Assembly: GCA_963805455.1 (NCBI GenBank)
Contig: CAWDUJ010000001.1
Coordinates: 310,001-374,000, forward strand
Direction of reading: 5' to 3'
DNA: 64,000 nucleotides
Origin: VRUE01 sp963805455
GTDB lineage: Bacteria > Actinomycetota > Thermoleophilia > Solirubrobacterales > 70-9
Shown here: positions 61,928 through 64,000 of the stretch, piece after piece
Numbering within the stretch: the first letter of the stretch is position 1
Layout: each line of letters opens with the position of its first letter
Notes under the pieces: generated by a model
Told to the model about the DNA's origin: nothing
Seen by the model: only the letters and a program-made list of their open reading frames with translations
Database searches by the model: none
Made by a program: the position numbers and the translations under genes

Positions 61928-62944
61928 ATGATTAGGGTGGCAGGCGTGGAGGCAGGCGCGCACGCGAAGCCGGACCGCAACCTCGCGTTGGAGCTGGTCC
62001 GCGTCACCGAGGCGGCGGCGCTGGCCTCGGCCCGGTGGGTCGGGCGCGGCGACAAGATCGCCGCCGACCAGGCCGCCGTCGACGCGATGCGCTTCGTCCT
62101 CGACTCGGTCTCGATGGATGGCGTCGTCGTCATCGGCGAGGGCGAGAAGGACGAGGCGCCGATGCTCTACAACGGCGAGCACATCGGCGACGGCAGCTCG
62201 CCGGTCGTCGACATCGCGGTCGACCCGCTCGAGGGCACGCGCCTCTGCGCGCTCGGGATGCCGAGCGCGCTCGCCGTCATCGCCCTCGCCGAGCGCGGCA
62301 CGATGTTCGATCCCGGGCCCTGCGTCTACATGGAAAAGATGGCCGGCGCGCCGGAGATCGCCGACCTCCTCGACCTCGACCGACCGCTGCCGGAGACCCT
62401 GAAGCTGATCGCCGACCGCAAGGGTGCCGGAATCGGCGACGTCACCGTGGTGATGCTCGACCGCCCCCGCCACGAGGAGGCGATGAAGGAGGTCCGCGAG
62501 GCGGGCGGCAGGATCCGCCTGATCACAGATGGCGACGTCTCGGCAGCGCTGCTTGCGGTCAGCGACCGCTCCCCCGTCGACCTCCTGTGGGGAATCGGCG
62601 GGACGCCGGAGGGCGTGCTCTCGGCGGCGGCGCTGAAGTCGATGGGGGGCCAGCTCCTGGGTCGGCTCTGGCCCCGCGACGACGGCGAGCGGCAGGCGGC
62701 GATCGACGCCGGCTACGACCTCGAACGGATCCTGACCGGCGACGATCTCTGCTCCGGCGACGACGTCTTCTTCTCGGCCTCCGGGGTCACCGACGGCGAC
62801 GTCCTCCAGGGGGTCCGCTACCGCGGCCCCGGCGCGACGACCGAGTCGCTGGTGATGCGGTCCCGGTCGGGCACGGTGCGCCGGATCCAGGCGACCCATG
62901 ACCGCTCGAAGCTGCGGGCGATCATCGGCGAGCGCTACGGCTGA
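61928..62944 (+). CDS. glpX: class II fructose-1,6-bisphosphatase
   Basis: GlpX-type phosphatase of up to 338 residues, gluconeogenic. Diagnostic: DRNLALELVRVTEAAALASARWVGRGDK, VVIGEGEKDEAPMLYNGE, AVDPLEGT (metal-binding), GIGGTPEGVLSAAALK. The ATG at 61928 gives the longest form. GTG 61946 is the likelier start because TAGGGT ends 7 nt before it (leaderless layout), and the family usually begins shortly before PDRNLALE. Usual GlpX for actinobacteria, which commonly lack class I FBPase. Confidence 0.95.
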   Translation: MIRVAGVEAGAHAKPDRNLALELVRVTEAAALASARWVGRGDKIAADQAAVDAMRFVLDSVSMDGVVVIGEGEKDEAPMLYNGEHIGDGSSPVVDIAVDPLEGTRLCALGMPSALAVIALAERGTMFDPGPCVYMEKMAGAPEIADLLDLDRPLPETLKLIADRKGAGIGDVTVVMLDRPRHEEAMKEVREAGGRIRLITDGDVSAALLAVSDRSPVDLLWGIGGTPEGVLSAAALKSMGGQLLGRLWPRDDGERQAAIDAGYDLERILTGDDLCSGDDVFFSASGVTDGDVLQGVRYRGPGATTESLVMRSRSGTVRRIQATHDRSKLRAIIGERYG

Positions 62945-62953
62945 GTCGCGGCC

Positions 62954-63862
62954 TCAATCGCAATCCCTGCAGCCCTCGTCCTTCCTCGCCGCCTTCAGTG
63001 CTTCGGCCGCCGGCGAGTAGGGCATCTCACCGGTGGCGTGCAGCTCGTGGCGGAGGCTGTTGATCACGGCGCCGGCCGTCAACGAGAGGCTGAGGGCGTA
63101 GAACCAGAACAGGGTGATGAGGATGAAGCCGAGCGTCGAGCCGAATCGGGAGAGGCTCGAGACGTGGGAGAGGTAGAACGGGAAGGCCCAGTTGGCGGCA
63201 CCGGCGGTGACGGTGACGAAGGCCGCCCCGGGCCAGACGGCCCGCCAGGGCATGTGCCCTTTCGGCACCGCCCAGAAGATCACGCAGAGGATCCCGAAGG
63301 TGACGACGAGGGTCGCGGCGAGCAGCAGGAATGTGTCGATCGCCTTGATGTCCGAGAGACCGAACGGCAGCTTGTCGGTGCTCGAGACGAGGGTCGCCTC
63401 CATCGTCGGAAGGACGATCGAGGCGGCGATGAAGAGGAGGACTACGAAGAGCATCGTGAACGAGAATCGCTTCTGTTCGACCCACCCACGGCACTCGACG
63501 TGGTAGATGCGGCAGAAGGCGGTGTCCATCGCGCCCCAGAACGAGGCGCCGATCCAGAGCGACCCCAGGAGCGCCGCGATCCCGATCGTCGTCGAGTTGT
63601 CCTGGATCCGGTTGAGGGCGTCGGTAAGCGTCGTCTGCTCGGTGTTCGGGAACAACCGCTGGAGGTCGTCGAGCACGCTCGCCTCGACCCCTCCGATCTT
63701 CAGGACCTGGCCGAAGAAGAAGAGGACCAGGAGGGCGAACGGGAAGACCGCGAGCAGGAGGTTGTAGGCGACCATCGCCGAGAGCCCGGTGATGTTCTCG
63801 AGGTAGGCGCGGTTCCAGAATGCCCGCAGCCAGGGTCTCGGATGTCGAAGGCCGTCAGGCAT
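62954..63862 (-). CDS. YihY/BrkB family membrane protein
   Basis: Protein of 302 residues with six to seven hydrophobic helices. Family hallmarks: ENITGLSAMVAYNLLLAVFPFALLVL, GSLWIGASFWGAMDTAFCRIY, and GSTLGFILITLFWFYALSLSLTAGAVIN. Role unclear; the earlier idea that members are RNase BN is incorrect. Cys-rich tail (EGCRDCD) could be a metal or redox site. Convergent with glpX, 9-bp gap. Confidence 0.9.
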   Translation of the reverse strand: MPDGLRHPRPWLRAFWNRAYLENITGLSAMVAYNLLLAVFPFALLVLFFFGQVLKIGGVEASVLDDLQRLFPNTEQTTLTDALNRIQDNSTTIGIAALLGSLWIGASFWGAMDTAFCRIYHVECRGWVEQKRFSFTMLFVVLLFIAASIVLPTMEATLVSSTDKLPFGLSDIKAIDTFLLLAATLVVTFGILCVIFWAVPKGHMPWRAVWPGAAFVTVTAGAANWAFPFYLSHVSSLSRFGSTLGFILITLFWFYALSLSLTAGAVINSLRHELHATGEMPYSPAAEALKAARKDEGCRDCD

Positions 63863-63890
63863 TGACTTCAGAAACTGAAGCGCCTATCAT
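63862..63890 (+). promoter_or_regulatory. near-consensus promoter reading rightward
   Basis: TTGACT (63862-63867), 17-bp spacer, TATCAT (63885-63890). Both hexamers differ from consensus at one position each, making this the best sigma-70-type match I saw in the window. It is not followed by any known gene start; transcription should begin near 63897. The -35 abuts the start codon of the oppositely oriented BrkB gene. Confidence 0.5.
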
Positions 63891-63896
63891 GCGAAC

Positions 63897-63981
63897 AGAC
63901 GTTTGACTGGGCACAGTTGCCCAAGTGACTCTGCCGCGTCGGGTCGCACGCAACTCGGACCGCATAGCCGGTCCGTTTTTT
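63897..63981 (+). ncRNA. possible small RNA with own promoter and terminator
   Basis: About 85 nt between the promoter at 63862-63890 and the T-tract ending 63981. Contains the hairpin GGGCA-CAGT-TGCCC (63909-63922) and the terminator hairpin. No ORF of more than a few codons is closed inside it. A GTG at 63924 opens a frame running off the window, but its three TTT Phe codons in the last 20 argue against coding. Not a recognised RNA family. Confidence 0.4.
63956..63981 (+). terminator. intrinsic terminator
   Basis: CGGACC (63956-63961), loop, GGTCCG (63970-63975), then TTTTTT (63976-63981). Classic rho-independent form on the plus strand only; on the minus strand no T-tract follows. Confidence 0.6.
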
Positions 63982-64000
63982 CGAGACTTTCCGGCGCCGA

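Noticed and set aside
63924..64000. Protein-coding start at GTG 63924 running off the window
   Set aside because: Open for 25 codons but contains three TTT Phe codons (two in the T-tract of a perfect terminator), unlike any gene here; kept only as a caveat to the small RNA.

Overview
The window is about 64 kb of very GC-rich, gene-dense bacterial chromosome. It looks actinobacterial, and most likely from the Thermoleophilia/Solirubrobacterales side of the phylum. Support for this (inference from gene content) is: dnaE2 preceded by a DUF6504 gene; two luciferase-like oxidoreductases and one deazaflavin-type reductase that probably use F420; the ergothioneine pair egtB-egtD; a DUF3556 membrane protein; GlpX-type fructose-bisphosphatase; split proton-translocating transhydrogenase pntAA-pntAB-pntB; many oxidoreductases; and secreted beta-propeller and NlpC/P60 proteins. 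I see no rRNA, tRNA, CRISPR array, insertion sequence, prophage or plasmid gene. Nearly everything is chromosomal housekeeping, metabolism or envelope.

Layout. 0-3.6 kb: end of an imuB/dnaE2 mutagenesis locus. 3.6-9.3 kb: single genes (Rossmann epimerase, cyclase-like, cupin, M55 peptidase, DUF2855, secreted protein, DHFR-like). 9.3-19 kb: oxidoreductase-rich stretch (Baeyer-Villiger-type monooxygenase, DUF3556, PYROXD2-like, MocR regulator facing an amine-oxidase-like enzyme, 5'-3' exonuclease, CMD, SDR). 19-25 kb: ABC-2 exporter, fatty acyl-CoA reductase-like protein, LytM peptidase, secreted propeller. 25-31.7 kb: small membrane proteins, glyoxalase and its duplicated 3' remnant, hydrolase, TrmH, NlpC/P60, persulfide-dioxygenase-like protein. 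31.8-34.5 kb: acetate uptake and activation (satP-acs). 35.4-40.8 kb: MarR-MFS pair and an OpuC-type osmoprotectant importer. 40.8-42.7 kb: methylthioadenosine salvage through methylthioinosine. 42.7-46.6 kb: MBL, PAS, ECF sigma/anti-sigma and small proteins. 46.7-51.7 kb: thiolase, crotonase, thioesterase, P-type ATPase. 51.7-57.6 kb: F420-type enzyme, transhydrogenase operon, and a remarkable nuclease-prepilin fusion. 57.6-63.9 kb: thioesterase-SDR, ergothioneine, GlpX, BrkB, and a possible small RNA.

The strongest unexplained structure is outside the proteins. (1) About two dozen genes have a TANNNT hexamer ending only 6-10 nt before the start codon, so their mRNAs should be leaderless. 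At least two genes with this layout have no ATG/GTG/TTG available and appear to start at ATC. (2) A 54-bp repeat ending in a small hairpin sits 8-11 nt before three unrelated start codons. (3) Two families of long palindromes mark the 3' ends of transcription units and lack U-tracts. (4) At the right end, a near-consensus promoter and an intrinsic terminator bracket a possible ~85-nt RNA. (5) The gene at 55.8 kb joins an AbiEi/DUF559-type nuclease to a class III prepilin signal motif and a cysteine-rich outer domain in one reading frame.
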